Counted from the stretch's first letter, positions 32,800 through 44,003 are shown. The stretch: DNA of 64,000 nucleotides from Gyromitra esculenta (GCA_038503075.1 JBCAML010000010.1:310001-374000); one strand, 5' to 3'. The notes: generated by a model not told the origin, from the letters alone. Translations and numbers: made by a program.

Positions 32800-34047
32800 A
32801 TGAGCAACCCCGCCCCCGCCCCCTGGACCTTCCCCACCTTTGAGAATTTCCAAGCCGCCGCCAATGCCGACCTCGCCTCCGCCTATGAGGAAATCCGCTC
32901 ACACTACCAACAGCGGGTGGATAACCTCACCTATGCAGACCTACAACTTGAGGAAGCAACTCAAGAAAGAAATAACATGACGGCCAGGTTCAATACCTGC
33001 CAATCCCAATTACAGGCAGCTGAAGCGGAAATCGCCCGCCTCCAAAATGTCGCTCCCCCACCTCCTGCACCATCGCCGCCACCCCCTCCTGCTCACACTC
33101 AAGGAGGCCGCTCGGACAAAATGCCCGACCCAGATAAGTTCAATGGGTCTCGCGATAAACTCCCCGGGTTCGTCTTGCAACTCAGGTCAAAGCTCTCGGT
33201 TAACGCCGACCGCTTTTCCAGCAGCAACAATATGGTATTGTATGCTATTAGCCGTCTCGAGGGAGCTGCCCTCGAACAAGTTCGCCATTCCGTCCTTCCT
33301 GACGGAACTACCACCTGGAACTCCGCCGCCGACCTAATCACCGCCTTGGAAACTGCCTTCGGCGATCCCGACCCTCTCGGTACCGCTCGCCGTGAACTAC
33401 ACCAACTCCGACAAGGGAAGCGAGATTTCTCCGCCTACCTTGCCGACTTTCAACGCATCATGGGACGCCTTAACTACGACGAATCAGCCAAAAACGATGC
33501 TCTAGAATTCGGCATGTCGGATGAGCTGAAAGAAGCAGTAGTGACGGTTGCCGACTTCCCCACCACCTTCACCTCCCTCTGCGCCTTCCTCCTCCGCCTA
33601 GATAATCGAATCCGAGCAAGAAGGGAGGAGAAGAAAAACGCCGTCCGCAACACCATGGGACAATTCGCCGCCCCTGCCGCCCCCCCCGCCGCCTATACCC
33701 CCGCCTCCTCCTCCTTCGCCCCTGGAGGACTTGTCCCCATGGATCTTTCTTTCGGTCGTACCTCCACCTCTCGCCCCGCCCCAGAACAACGATATGTTCA
33801 GATAAACGGGAGAAGAAAATTGTCTCCTGAGGAGAAATCCTGGAGACAAACCAATAATCGCTGCTTGTTCTGCGCCGGGGAAGGACATATCTTCTCAAAC
33901 TGCCCTTCTGCCTCCAAGCGCCCCGCCATGAGAGGAGCCGTCACCAACGCCGCCGCTGCACCCCCAGCCCCTTCTGTTTTTCCGCCGCCTCTCCCTCCTC
34001 GCTTTCCTGCCTTCGATGCAGCAGACTCAGTTGAGTCTTTAAACTAG
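32800..34047 (+). CDS. gag: A3 gag
   Basis: 415 residues. The ATG at 32800 (MSNPAPAPWTFPTF) is the first in frame after the leader. It has a predicted coiled-coil segment at residues of about 25-85, a proline-rich linker (about 90-110), the retrotransposon gag core (about 115-270, including RRELHQLRQGKRDFSAYL), an alanine/proline-rich hinge and a CCHC zinc knuckle at about 365-380. The stop TAG follows TTTAAAC directly. Gag builds the particle and packages the RNA. Confidence 0.95.
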   Translation: MSNPAPAPWTFPTFENFQAAANADLASAYEEIRSHYQQRVDNLTYADLQLEEATQERNNMTARFNTCQSQLQAAEAEIARLQNVAPPPPAPSPPPPPAHTQGGRSDKMPDPDKFNGSRDKLPGFVLQLRSKLSVNADRFSSSNNMVLYAISRLEGAALEQVRHSVLPDGTTTWNSAADLITALETAFGDPDPLGTARRELHQLRQGKRDFSAYLADFQRIMGRLNYDESAKNDALEFGMSDELKEAVVTVADFPTTFTSLCAFLLRLDNRIRARREEKKNAVRNTMGQFAAPAAPPAAYTPASSSFAPGGLVPMDLSFGRTSTSRPAPEQRYVQINGRRKLSPEEKSWRQTNNRCLFCAGEGHIFSNCPSASKRPAMRGAVTNAAAAPPAPSVFPPPLPPRFPAFDAADSVESLN

Positions 34048-34082
34048 TTCAACCAGAGTCGCCTTGTGACCCTGCTCTGGTT
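34038..34082 (+). promoter_or_regulatory. A3 -1 ribosomal frameshift signal (TTTAAAC + stem)
   Basis: Gag-frame codons are T TTA AAC TAG, a canonical X_XXY_YYZ slippery heptamer (34038-34044) directly before the stop. After six bases (34045-34050) comes the stem AACCAGAG (34051-34058)/CTCTGGTT (34075-34082). Pol lies in the -1 frame, open across the site, and has no ATG before protease. The stem covaries in B2 and B3. Confidence 0.9.
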
Positions 34083-37000
34083 TCTTTTTCTTCTTTGTCA
34101 GCGTTTTCTATCTCTGGGTTTTCAGTGTCGGATGTGTGCGTGGAGGATAATTTGGATGGGGAACATTTTGTAGTTTCATGTAGCCTTTCCCACCAAAATA
34201 AAGTCATAAAAACACACGCACTTCTTGACACTGGAGCCTCAGGGTTCGCTTTCATTGATGAAAACTTTGTGCGTCACCATTCCCTACCATTATCTCCCCT
34301 TAAAACCCCTCGCCAATTAGAAGTCATTGACGGCCGAACAATTGCCTCGGGAGATATTACCAATCTTTGTCACTTGGAGCTTTCTATTCAACAGCATAAT
34401 GAGAAAGCTCCCTTCTTCGTCACCAAACTAGGACACTACCCCCTAGTGCTCGGTATCCCGTGGATGAACCTCCATGACGTCCACCTACAATTCGCCAACA
34501 AAAGCATTGAATTCAACTCTGAGTTCTGCACCACCCACTGTGCCCCCAAACAACCTATCGTTTCCGCCGCTGCCATCCCGCCTCCAGCCAAACTTAACGC
34601 CGCCTTTATTGGAGCCGCCAGTTTCCGCATGCTCGCCCGGAAAAAGGGTATTCAGGTCTATTCAATGTCTCTATACGAAATAAATAAAGTCCTCGATAGC
34701 AAAACCACTAAAGAGGAATGGAGACAAAGAATACCCGCTGAGTATCACGATTACCTGGACATGTTTGATAAAGCGAAGGCCCAAGGACTCCCTCCCCGTC
34801 GCCCTTATGATCACCGCATTACCCTCCAGGAAGGTAAGGAACCACCATTCGGCCCCCTCTATGGTATGTCACGGGATGAACTTCTAGTCCTTAAGAAGTA
34901 CATCGAGGACAACCTAGAGAAGGGCTTTATCCGTGCCAGTTCATCTTCTGCCGGCTCCCCCGTCCTCTTCGCTGCAAAACCCGACGGATCTCTACGCCTC
35001 TGCGTAGACTATCGAGGCCTTAATGCCCTTACCGTCAAAGACCGATATACCTCCCCGCTCGTTAAAGAGACCCTCGACCGCCTCGCTAAAGCACAATGGT
35101 ACTCCAAACTAGACCTTCGAGATGGATTTCACCAAATCCGCATCGCAGAGGGAGAAGAATGGAAGACCGCTTTTAGGACTCGTTATGGTCTTTACGAATA
35201 TATGGTTATGCCATTCGGCCTCACCAATGCCCCCGGTACCTTCCAGCGCTTTGTCAATGATTCTCTCCGAGAATACTTGGACCTCTTTTGCACGGCCTAT
35301 CTCGACGATATCCTTATCTATAGTGATACCCTCGCCGAACATAAAATCCACGTCCGACAAGTCCTTGATGCCTTGAAAGCCAATAACATACTTCTCAAAC
35401 CTGAGAAGTGTGAATTCCACGTCCAATCCATAAAATACCTCGGATTGATCCTCACACCTGAAGGAATTAAGATGGACGGAGAGAAACTTAAAGCCGTCCG
35501 AGACTGGAATCGCCCAAAGTCGATTAAGGACGTACAAGCCTTTCTCGGTTTTGCAAATTTTTACCGTAGATTTATCTTGGGATTTTCCCGTCTTGCTGCC
35601 CCTCTCACCGCCTTCACAAAAAAAGGCACTGTCTTCGAATGGACCGTTGAAGCTGAACTCGCTTTCGAAGCTCTTAAAGACGCCTTCACTAAAGCCCCGG
35701 TACTCATCCACTTCGATCCCAGGAAAAAGATCTTCGTTGAATCCGATGCTTCCGACTTCGTCTCCGGTGGTGTCCTCTCTCAGCTCGACGACCAAGGCAT
35801 ACTGCACCCCGTGGCATTCTTCTCTAAGAAACACTCACCTGCTGAATGTAATTATGAGATCTACGACAAAGAACTGCTGGCCATCATCCGTTGTTTCGAA
35901 GAATGGAGACCCGAACTCGAAGGATCCGAGTTACCCATATCTGTTATTACCGACCATAAAAACCTAGAGTATTTTATGACTACGAAGCAACTCAACCGGA
36001 GGCAAGTTAGATGGGCAGAATACCTCTCACGTTTTGACTTTGTCATTACATACCGACCGGGAGTACAAGGAGGAAAGCCGGACGCTCTGACTCGGAGATC
36101 AGGAGATCTCCCTGAAGAAGGGGATGAAAGACTACAACACCAGCACCAAGTAGTCCTGAAGGAAAGAAATTTGGACCCTAAGCTGAGTTTGTTTTCGGGT
36201 TCTTTAACAAACGAACCCGCTGAATTGGATGCCCCTCTCGAGATCTTGATAAACCAAGGATATAATGCTGACCCGTTCCCACAAAAAGTCTTGCTAGCAC
36301 TTAAGAACGGCGAACAACAATCCAAAGAAATTACACTAGGCGATTGTACCGAGAACAATGGTTATCTATTCTATCGACAAAAGCTTTATATCCCCGATCA
36401 CGACCCTCTCCGTGTCCTTATTTTACAAAGATATCATGACGCCCCCTCCGCTGGCCACCCAGGACGTGAAAAGTCCTTTGAACTAATCTCTAGGCACTTT
36501 TACTGGCCTAAAATGAGAGAGTACATTGGACGATACACCCGAAATTGCCACACCTGTCGACGAGCGAAGCCCAATACCCTCAGTACCCACGGCGTCCTTA
36601 AACCCCTCCCAATTCCCAACCGCCCCTGGGAAGAGCTATCGATGGATTTTGTTACCGGTCTCCCTGAATCCAATGGTTTTGACGCAATAATGGTCGTAGT
36701 AGATAGATTATCAAAAATGCGACACTTGATCCCCTGCAACACTACCGTCAATGCGGAACAAACGGCAGAACTTTACCTCCAGAACATTTGGAAGCTCCAT
36801 GGACTACCGTCTCATATCACTTCCGATAGGGGGACACAGTTCACTGCGAAATTCTGGAAACACCTCTGTCAACGCCTAAATATTTCCGCTCGCATGTCGA
36901 CATCTTTCCACCCGGAAACGGACGGTCAAACCGAGCGCCTTAATGCCGTTATGGAACAGTATCTTCGCTGTTATGTTTCGTATCAACAAGACGACTGGGT

Positions 37001-37724
37001 TAAATGGTTACCAATCGCCGAGTTCGCTGCCAATAATCAAGAATCAGCCAGTACGAAAGCCACACCCTTCTTCGCCAACTACGGTTACCATCCCCGCTTC
37101 GACACTTCGATCATCTCTAATGACCGATCCCCGCAAACTCTCGATGCCGACCTATTTGCTTCTAAGATGGAAGAACTTAGAGACTTTCTTCGAACCCAGA
37201 TGAGAACGGCACAAGATATTTTCGAGTCCAGTACCAACCGACATCGCATCCCCGCCCCTTCATTTAAAGTCAACGACCGTGTCTTCATATCCATGAAGAA
37301 CATGAGGACGACTAGGAATTCAAGGAAATTAGACTGGAAATGGAGTGGCCCCTTCCCCGTGAAACGGATAATCTCAGCACACGCCTATGAAATAGACTTG
37401 CCATTGTCTATGAAATATCACCCGGTATTTCACGTTTCACTAATTAAAGCAGCTCCCACCGATCCACTCCCCGGTCAAATCATTCCACCACCTCCACCCG
37501 TCCAAGTAAATGACCATGAGGAATATCTTGTCGAAGGCGTACTGGATTCTCGCCTCTATCGAGGAAAGCTCCAGTATCTAGTCGAATGGACGGGGTACGC
37601 ATTGCCTACGTGGGAACCTGCGGAATATCACCAAGAAACGGAAGCAGTAGACGCTTTTCATCGAAGATATCCAAATAAGCCAAAGGAAGGTCTGGATAGT
37701 GTTCGCAGGAGCTCACGGCTATAA
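34044..37724 (+). CDS. pol: A3 pol polyprotein (PR-RT-RH-IN-chromodomain)
   Basis: About 1226 residues made as a Gag-Pol fusion by -1 frameshift. Protease DTGASGFAF at 34227. RT with [10 protein letters not shown] (35298). RNase H with [11 protein letters not shown] (about 35740). Integrase with an HHCC finger ending NCHTC (about 36555), catalytic Asp in MDFVTG (36643), SDRGTQFT (about 36823) and Glu in DGQTERLN (about 36931), exactly 35 residues apart for the last two. The C-terminal chromodomain at 37517-37690 contains LQYLVEWTGY and TWEPAEY, the aromatic-rich form expected to read methylated histone H3. No stop, frameshift or catalytic change was seen. Confidence 0.95.
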   Translation, partial: LVQPESPCDPALVSFSSLSAFSISGFSVSDVCVEDNLDGEHFVVSCSLSHQNKVIKTHALLDTGASGFAFIDENFVRHHSLPLSPLKTPRQLEVIDGRTIASGDITNLCHLELSIQQHNEKAPFFVTKLGHYPLVLGIPWMNLHDVHLQFANKSIEFNSEFCTTHCAPKQPIVSAAAIPPPAKLNAAFIGAASFRMLARKKGIQVYSMSLYEINKVLDSKTTKEEWRQRIPAEYHDYLDMFDKAKAQGLPPRRPYDHRITLQEGKEPPFGPLYGMSRDELLVLKKYIEDNLEKGFIRASSSSAGSPVLFAAKPDGSLRLCVDYRGLNALTVKDRYTSPLVKETLDRLAKAQWYSKLDLRDGFHQIRIAEGEEWKTAFRTRYGLYEYMVMPFGLTNAPGTFQRFVNDSLREYLDLFCTAYLDDILIYSDTLAEHKIHVRQVLDALKANNILLKPEKCEFHVQSIKYLGLILTPEGIKMDGEKLKAVRDWNRPKSIKDVQAFLGFANFYRRFILGFSRLAAPLTAFTKKGTVFEWTVEAELAFEALKDAFTKAPVLIHFDPRKKIFVESDASDFVSGGVLSQLDDQGILHPVAFFSKKHSPAECNYEIYDKELLAIIRCFEEWRPELEGSELPISVITDHKNLEYFMTTKQLNRRQVRWAEYLSRFDFVITYRPGVQGGKPDALTRRSGDLPEEGDERLQHQHQVVLKERNLDPKLSLFSGSLTNEPAELDAPLEILINQGYNADPFPQKVLLALKNGEQQSKEITLGDCTENNGYLFYRQKLYIPDHDPLRVLILQRYHDAPSAGHPGREKSFELISRHFYWPKMREYIGRYTRNCHTCRRAKPNTLSTHGVLKPLPIPNRPWEELSMDFVTGLPESNGFDAIMVVVDRLSKMRHLIPCNTTVNAEQTAELYLQNIWKLHGLPSHITSDRGTQFTAKFWKHLCQRLNISARMSTSFHPETDGQTERLNAVMEQYLRCYVSYQQDDWVKWLPIAEFAANNQESASTKATPFFANYGYHPRFDTSIISNDRSPQTLDADLFASKMEELRDFLRTQMRTAQDIFESSTNRHRIPAPSFKVNDRVFISMKNMRTTRNSRKLDWKWSGPFPVKRIISAHAYEIDLPLSMKYHPVFHVSLIKAAPTDPLPGQIIPPPPPVQVNDHEEYLVEGVLDSRLYRGKLQYLVEWTGYALPTWEPAEYHQETEAVDAFHRRYPNKPKEGLDSVRRSSRL

Positions 37725-37736
37725 GGGAGGGGGTAC
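37722..37736 (+). promoter_or_regulatory. A3 polypurine tract
   Basis: TAAGGGAGGGGGTAC ends at the first base of the 3' LTR, the position from which plus-strand DNA synthesis is primed in LTR elements. Confidence 0.8.
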
Positions 37737-38146
37737 TTTCATGGATGGTTGTTGTGTTGTTCGGTTAGCGGTATAGGTGTTTTGTTGCGTTGCTTTGTTA
37801 ATCGTTCTATATGTTTCCCTTGGTTTCCTTTGCAATGAGTCATACGTTTGTCATCAAAGAGGTGGATTATGGGTATATAAGCGAAGGGATTCCCCCTCTT
37901 ATTGTACTTTTTCTTCTCTTTCCTTAAGCAACGTCTTCTATTGCACACTCATTGTATCTCACGAATACAAACTCAGATTACACCTCGTAATCTTTCGCCT
38001 TCGCCGTCTTCAAGTCATTATAACTTGAACCGTTGGTAGAGCCTGTAGAATCCTCGCACACTCTCCTGTCGTTAGTTTCTCATTCAAGTAGCACTGCTTA
38101 TCTCGGGGGATACCTGAGAGCTTGACGAGAATCTCGCTCCTTGAGA
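37737..38146 (+). repeat. A3 3' LTR
   Basis: 410 bp, almost identical to 32333-32742. Confidence 0.95.
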
Positions 38147-39817
38147 CACCTTCACTTCCCTCTGCGCCTTCCTCCTCCGCCTAGATAACCGTATCCGGGC
38201 AAGAAGAGAGGAGAAGAAAAATGCCGCCCGCAACACCATGGGACAATTCGCCGCCCCTGCCGCCGCCCCCGCCGCCTTTACCCCTGCCTCCTCCTCTTTC
38301 GCCCCTGGAGGACTTGCCCCCATGGATCTCTCCTTCGGCCGTACCTCCACCTCTCGCCCTGCCCCCGAACAACGCTATGTTCAGGTTAACGGGAGAAGAA
38401 AGTTATCGCCCGAAGAAAAAAATTGGAGGCAAACCAACAACCGCTGCCTGTTCTGCGCCGGAGAAGGGCATATCTTTTCCAACTGCCCCTCTGCCTCCAA
38501 ACGCCCTGCCATGAGGGGAGCGGTTACCAATGCCGCCACCGCGCCCGCCCCTTCTGTGTTCCCTCCGCCTTTGCCGCCCCGCTTTCCTGCCTTCGATGCA
38601 GCAGACTCTGTCGAGTCTTTAAACTAATTCAACCAGAGTCGCCCTGTGACCCTGCTCTGGTTCACTTCTCTCCTTTGTCAGCGTTCTCTATTTCTGGGTT
38701 TTCAGTGTCGGATGTGTGCGTGGAGGATAATTTGGATGGGGAACATTTTGTAGTTTCATGTAGCCTTTCCCACCAAAATAAAATTATAAAAACACACGCA
38801 CTTCTTGACACTGGAGCCTCAGGGTTCGCATTCATTGATGAGGATTTTGTGCGTCACCATTCCCTACCGTTATCTCCCCTTCGAACCCCCCGTCAATTAG
38901 AGGTCATTGATGGCCGAACGATTGCCTCGGGAGATATTACCAACCTCTGTCACCTGGAGCTTTCCATCCAACAACACACCGAAAAAGCTCCTTTCTTTGT
39001 CACCAAACTAGGCCATTACCCCCTAGTGTTAGGCATTCCCTGGATGAACCTCCACGATGTTCATCTACAGTTCGCAAACAAAAGCATTGAATTCAATTCT
39101 GAATTCTGCACTACTCACTGCACCCCTAAACAATCCGTCGTCTCAGCCAATGCCATCCCCCCACCGAACAAGCTTAATGCTGCCTTTATTGACGCCGCTA
39201 GTTTCCGCATGCTTGCTAGAAAAAAGGGTATCCAGGTTTATGCCATGTCCCTCTATGAAATCAATAAAGTTCTTGATAACAAGACGACTAAAGAAGAGTG
39301 GAAGCAACGAATACCTGCCGAATACCATGAATATCTAGACATGTTCGATAAAGCTAAAGCTCAAGGACTCCCCCCTCGTCGACCCTACGACCACAAGATT
39401 ACCCTGCAAGAAGGCAAGGAACCACCGTTTGGACCCCTCTATGGCATGTCTCGTGATGAACTTCTAGTTCTTAAGAAGTACATCGAAGACAACTTAGAAA
39501 AAGGATTCATCCGTGCCAGTTCATCTTCCGCCGGTTCTCCAGTCCTCTTCGCCGCTAAGCCCGATGGTTCCCTCCGACTTTGTGTCGATTATCGTGGCCT
39601 TAACGCTCTCACGGTGAAAGACAGATACACCTCCCCCCTGATCAAAGAAACCTTAGATCGCCTTGCGAAAGCTCAGTGGTACTCCAAACTCGATCTCCGC
39701 GATGGCTTTCACCAAATTCGTATCGCTGAGGGAGAAGAATGGAAAACAGCCTTTCGAACGCGATACGGCCTATATGAATACATGGTAATGCCATTCGGTC
39801 TTACCAACGCCCCTGGT

Positions 39818-40226
39818 TTTCATGGATAGTTGTTTGGTTGATCGGCTAGGTACATGGGTACACGGTTGTTAGGTTTCATTGTTGTTCTTTGTGTTTTCAT
39901 GAGTTTCTCGTTACAATGAGTCATGTCTTTGTCATCGAAAGAGTTGGAACGTGGTATATAAGCGAAGGGATTTCCCCTCATCTTGTACTTTTCCTTCTTC
40001 TTTCTTTAAGCAACGTCTTCTATTGTACACTCTCGTATTTCACAATACAAACCTCGGTTATACCTCATAACCTTCGCTGTCGCCGTTCTCAAGTCCTCTA
40101 TACTTGAACACTTCGTAGAGCCTGTGGAATCTCGTAAACACTCTCGTCGCTTAGTTTTCTCTTCAAGTAGCACTGCTTATCTCGGGGGATACCTGAGAGC
40201 TTGAAGGAGAACCTCGCCCCTTGAGA
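39818..40226 (+). repeat. Solo chromovirus LTR in A2 pol, TSD CTGGT
   Basis: 409 bp, TTTCATGG to TTGAGA, between CTGGT at 39813-39817 and 40227-40231. Confidence 0.95.
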
Positions 40227-40382
40227 CTGGTACATTCCAGCGATTTGTAAACGATTCCCTCCGAGAATTTCTAGATCTTTTCTGCACGGCCTATCTCGAC
40301 GACATTCTTATCTACAGCGATACTCTTGCCGAGCACAAGGTACATGTCAGACAAGTACTCGACGCCCTTAAAGCCAACAACA

Positions 40383-40807
40383 TTTCATGGATTGATTCAG
40401 AGATGACTCGTGGTTCGGATGGTTGTACAATTTCTTTGTTGTTCGGTTAGGTTTCGGGTTATTAGGATAATGTCTTTATGTTTCGGTTGTTGCCGGGTTG
40501 TTGTTAGTGCTACTGAAAAGCGGGGTATTTAAGGAAGGGATTTTGGTTGTTTTCGTTCTCTTTCTTCTTTCCTTAAGCAACGTTCTCAGTTTACTTCTTC
40601 TGTATTCTTTTAATACTATCTCGATTCTACTTCAGAATCCTCGCGGTCGCTGTCGCTGTAAACACTCTCACACTTAACTCGCCTTGAGTTAGACCCACGT
40701 AGGACCTGTAGAAAACTTTGTCACTCTTATCGCAACAGTTCTCGTTTAAGTAGCTCTGCTCACCTTCTGGGATACAGAAGGGCTTAGACTGGGACTGAAC
40801 CGTGAGA
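40383..40807 (+). repeat. Solo chromovirus LTR in A2 pol, TSD CAACA
   Basis: 425 bp, TTTCATGG to CCGTGAGA, between CAACA at 40378-40382 and 40808-40812. Confidence 0.95.
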
Positions 40808-42872
40808 CAACATCCTTCTCAAACCTGAGAAGTGTGAATTTCATGTGCAGTCCATCAAATACCTCGGCCTAATCCTTACCCCCGAAGGCATCAAAATGGA
40901 CGACGATAAACTAAAAGCTGTCCGAGACTGGAATCGCCCAAAGTCAATCAAAGACGTACAAGCCTTCCTCGGTTTCGCAAATTTCTACCGTAGATTTATC
41001 TTGGGATTTTCTCGCCTCGCTGCCCCTCTTACCGCCTTCACAAAAAAAGGCATTATTTTCGACTGGACCGTCGAAGCTGAACTTGCTTTTGAAGCTCTCA
41101 AAGACGCCTTCACCAAAGCCCCGGTACTCATCCACTTCGACCCCAAAAAAAAGATCTTTGTGGAATCCGATGCTTCCGACTTCGTCTCCGGTGGCGTCCT
41201 CTCTCAGCTCGACGACCAAGGTATACTCCACCCTGTGGCATTCTTCTCTAAAAAACACTCTCCTGCTGAGTGTAACTATGAGATATACGACAAAGAATTG
41301 CTAGCCATCATCCGCTGCTTCGAAGAATGGAGACCCGAACTCGAAGGTTCTGAACTACCCATATCTGTCATCACAGACCATAAGAACTTAGAGTATTTCA
41401 TGACTACTAAGCAACTCAACCGAAGACAGGTCAGATGGGAAGAATATCTCTCACGGTTCGATTTTGTAATCACATATCGACCAGGAGCACAGGGAGGAAA
41501 ACCGGACGCACTGACTCGGAGATCAGGAGATCTCCCTGAAGAAGGGGATGAAAGACTACAACACCAACACCAAGTAGTCTTAAAGAAAAAAAACTTGGAC
41601 CCCAAGCTAAGTTTGTTTTCGGGTTCTTTATCAAATGAACCCGCTGAATTGGACGCTCCCCTCGAGACCTTAATGAATCATGGATATAGTGCTGATTCGT
41701 TCCCACAAAAAATCCTCCTAGCACTTAGAAATGGCGAACGACAATCCAAAGAAATCACCCTAGGCAATTGTACGGAAGTCAATAGCCGTCTTTATTATCG
41801 GCAAAAGCTCTATGTCCCTGATCATGATCCTCTCCGCCTCCTCATCCTACAACGACATCATGATGCCCCCTCCGCTGGCCACCCAGGACGTGAAAAATCC
41901 TTCGAACTCATTTCAAGGCATTTCTATTGGCCAAAGATGAGGGAATATATTGGTCGCTATATCCGAAACTGCCACATCTGTCGACGAGCTAAACCAAGCA
42001 CTCTCGGTACCCATGGCGTTCTAAAACCACTCCCAATTCCTAACCGCCCCTGGGAGGAATTATCAATGGACTTTGTCACGGGCCTCCCAAACTCCGATGG
42101 TTTTGATGCAATAATGGTCGTGGTAGACAGGTTATCAAAGATGCGACACCTAATCCCCTGTAATACCACTGTCAATGCCGAGAAAACAGCGGAACTTTAC
42201 CTCCAAAACGTCTGGAAACTCCACGGACTACCTTCCCATATCACTTCTGATAGAGGAACGCAGTTCACTGCCAAATTCTGGAGTTACCTTTGCCAACGCT
42301 TGAATATCTCCGCCCGTATGTCGACATCCTTTCACCCGGAAACAGATGGTCAAACCGAACGTCTCAACGCTGTCATGGAGCAATACCTTCGTTGTTATGT
42401 TTCGTACCAACAAGATGATTGGGCAAAATGGTTACCGATTGCCGAATTTGCTGCTAATAACCAGGAGTCGGCCAGTACTAAAGCCACACCCTTTTTCGCC
42501 AATTATGGCTATCATCCCCGTTTTGACACTTCGGTTATCCCCAATGATAGTTCCCCTCAAACCCTCGATGCCAACCTATTTGCTTTAAAGATGGAGGATC
42601 TTAGAGACTTCCTCCGAACTCAGATGAGAACGGCCCAGGATATCTTCGAAACCAGTACTAACCGGCACCGCACCCCCGCCCCTTCATTTGAGGTCAATGA
42701 TCAAGTTTTCGTGTCCATGAAAAATATGAGAACAAACCGAAACTCGAGGAAGTTAGACTGGAAATGGAGTGGCCCCTTTCCTGTGAAAAGAATAATTTCG
42801 GCGCACGCCTACGAAATAGACTTACCAAAGTCAATGAAATACCATCCGGTATTTCACGTTTCGTTAATTAAA

Positions 42873-43297
42873 TTTCACGGATAAGAATCGGGTAATGGGC
42901 TAGGATGGTTGTGGAGGTTACGAAGGGTTTTCTTTTAGTATAATGGCTTTGTTTTTCGGTTATGTTTCGGTTGTTGCCAGATGGCCGTTTGTGTTGCGAG
43001 AAAGCGGGGTATTTAAGCGGAGGATTTTGGTCGTTTGTGTTCTCTTTCTCTTTCTTCCTTAAGCAACGTTCTCGTTACCTTCTGCTGTAAAACCGCCGAA
43101 ATACCATCTCGATTCTCTCTCAGAATCCTCGCTGTCGCTGTCTCCCTCGCTGCACTTATCTCGCCTTGAGATAAACGTTATCCTCGTAGAACTTGTAGAA
43201 CACGCTGCACGCTTCAAAACGTGTTGTCACCTCGCTTAAGTAGCACTGCTCACCTTCAGGGATACTGAAGGGCTTAACTCGAGGCGCAACCGTGAGA
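42873..43297 (+). repeat. Solo chromovirus LTR in A2 pol, TSD TTAAA
   Basis: 425 bp, TTTCACGG to CCGTGAGA, between TTAAA at 42868-42872 and 43298-43302. Confidence 0.95.
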
Positions 43298-43590
43298 TTA
43301 AAGCAGCTCCTACCGATCCACTCCCTGGCCAAGTTATCCCACCACCCCCCGCCGTCCAAGTAAACGACCATGAAGAATATTTCGTTGAAAGTATACTGGA
43401 CTCTCGCCTCCATCGGGGAAGACTCCAATACTTGGTAGAATGGACAGGTTATGCATTGCCCACTTGGGAACCCGCGGAGTATCACGAGGAGACGGAAGCA
43501 GTAGATGCTTTCCATCAACGACATCCGAATAAACCGAAAGAAGACCTGACTAGTGTTCGCAGGGGCTCACGGCTATAAGGGAGGGGGTAC

Positions 43591-43998
43591 TTTCATGGAT
43601 GGATGTTTTCGTTGGTTAGCTGGGTATATGGATACATGGTTGTCACGTCGTGTTGTTGTTCTTTATGTTTCCTTGGGTTTCCGTTGCAATGAGTCAAGTC
43701 TTTGTCATCAGGCGAGTTGGATTATGGTATATAAGCGAAGGGTTTTCCCTCTGGTTGTACTTTTCCTTCTTCTTTCCTTAAGCAACGTCTTCTATAGCAC
43801 ACCTTTGTATTTTACAATACAACCCTCGGTTATCTGCTCCTTAACCTTACGCTGTCGTGCCACTCAAGTCCTCTATCTTGAGACACGATAAGCCTGTGGA
43901 ACATCGTGAATACCCTCGTCGCTTAGTTTTCCCTTCAAGTAGCACTGCTCATCTCGGGGGATACCTGAGAGCTTGAAGATAAACCTCGCTCCTTGAGA
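43591..43998 (+). repeat. A2 3' LTR
   Basis: 408 bp. It differs from the A2 5' LTR mainly within about 43832-43893, where hairpins 1 and 2 lie (CTGCTCC for ACCTC, among others). Elsewhere the two read as the same. Confidence 0.93.
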
Positions 43999-44003
43999 TC
44001 ACA

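Larger units (their letters stand above)
32333..38146 (+). mobile_element. Chromovirus copy A3, complete and apparently intact
   Basis: 5814 bp with 410-bp LTRs at 32333-32742 and 37737-38146, which differ at only about two bases (CGGATAGC/CGGTTAGC; CGCCGTCG/CGCCTTCG). Flanks CACCA (32328-32332) and CACCT (38147-38151) form a 5-bp TSD with one mismatch in A2 gag. Primer-binding site, gag, frameshift signal, pol with all catalytic motifs, and polypurine tract are all present. This is the best candidate for an autonomous copy in the window. Confidence 0.95.
31564..38627 (+). pseudogene. gag: A2 gag, split by A3
   Basis: ATG at 31564 (MSNPAPAPW). The first part runs to 32332 and the remainder is at 38152-38627, after the A3 right TSD. 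The knuckle [14 protein letters not shown] and the TTTAAAC heptamer (38618-38624) are intact, here followed by TAA rather than TAG. Confidence 0.92.
38624..43578 (+). pseudogene. A2 pol split by three solo LTRs
   Basis: Frameshift entry at 38618-38624, protease (DTGASGFAF near 38808) and first half of RT to 39817. YLDD segment at 40232-40382. End of RT, RNase H and integrase at 40813-42872 (SDRGTQFT, DGQTERLN intact). Chromodomain at 43303-43578, ending RRGSRL and TAA. Each break is a clean solo LTR with a TSD, so the pieces are otherwise in frame. Confidence 0.93.
31091..43998 (+). mobile_element. Chromovirus copy A2, full length, TSD TCACA
   Basis: LTRs at 31091-31500 (410 bp) and 43591-43998 (408 bp), flanked by TCACA (31086-31090, 43999-44003) within S1. 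Gag is split by the complete copy A3, and pol by three solo LTRs, each with its own perfect TSD. Apart from the insertions, gag and pol read through. Confidence 0.95.

Noticed and set aside
4328..43578. RIP (repeat-induced point mutation) of the elements
   Set aside because: Open frames over 3.6 kb, intact gags and identical LTRs argue against heavy RIP. The two A1 catalytic changes are not in CpA context.
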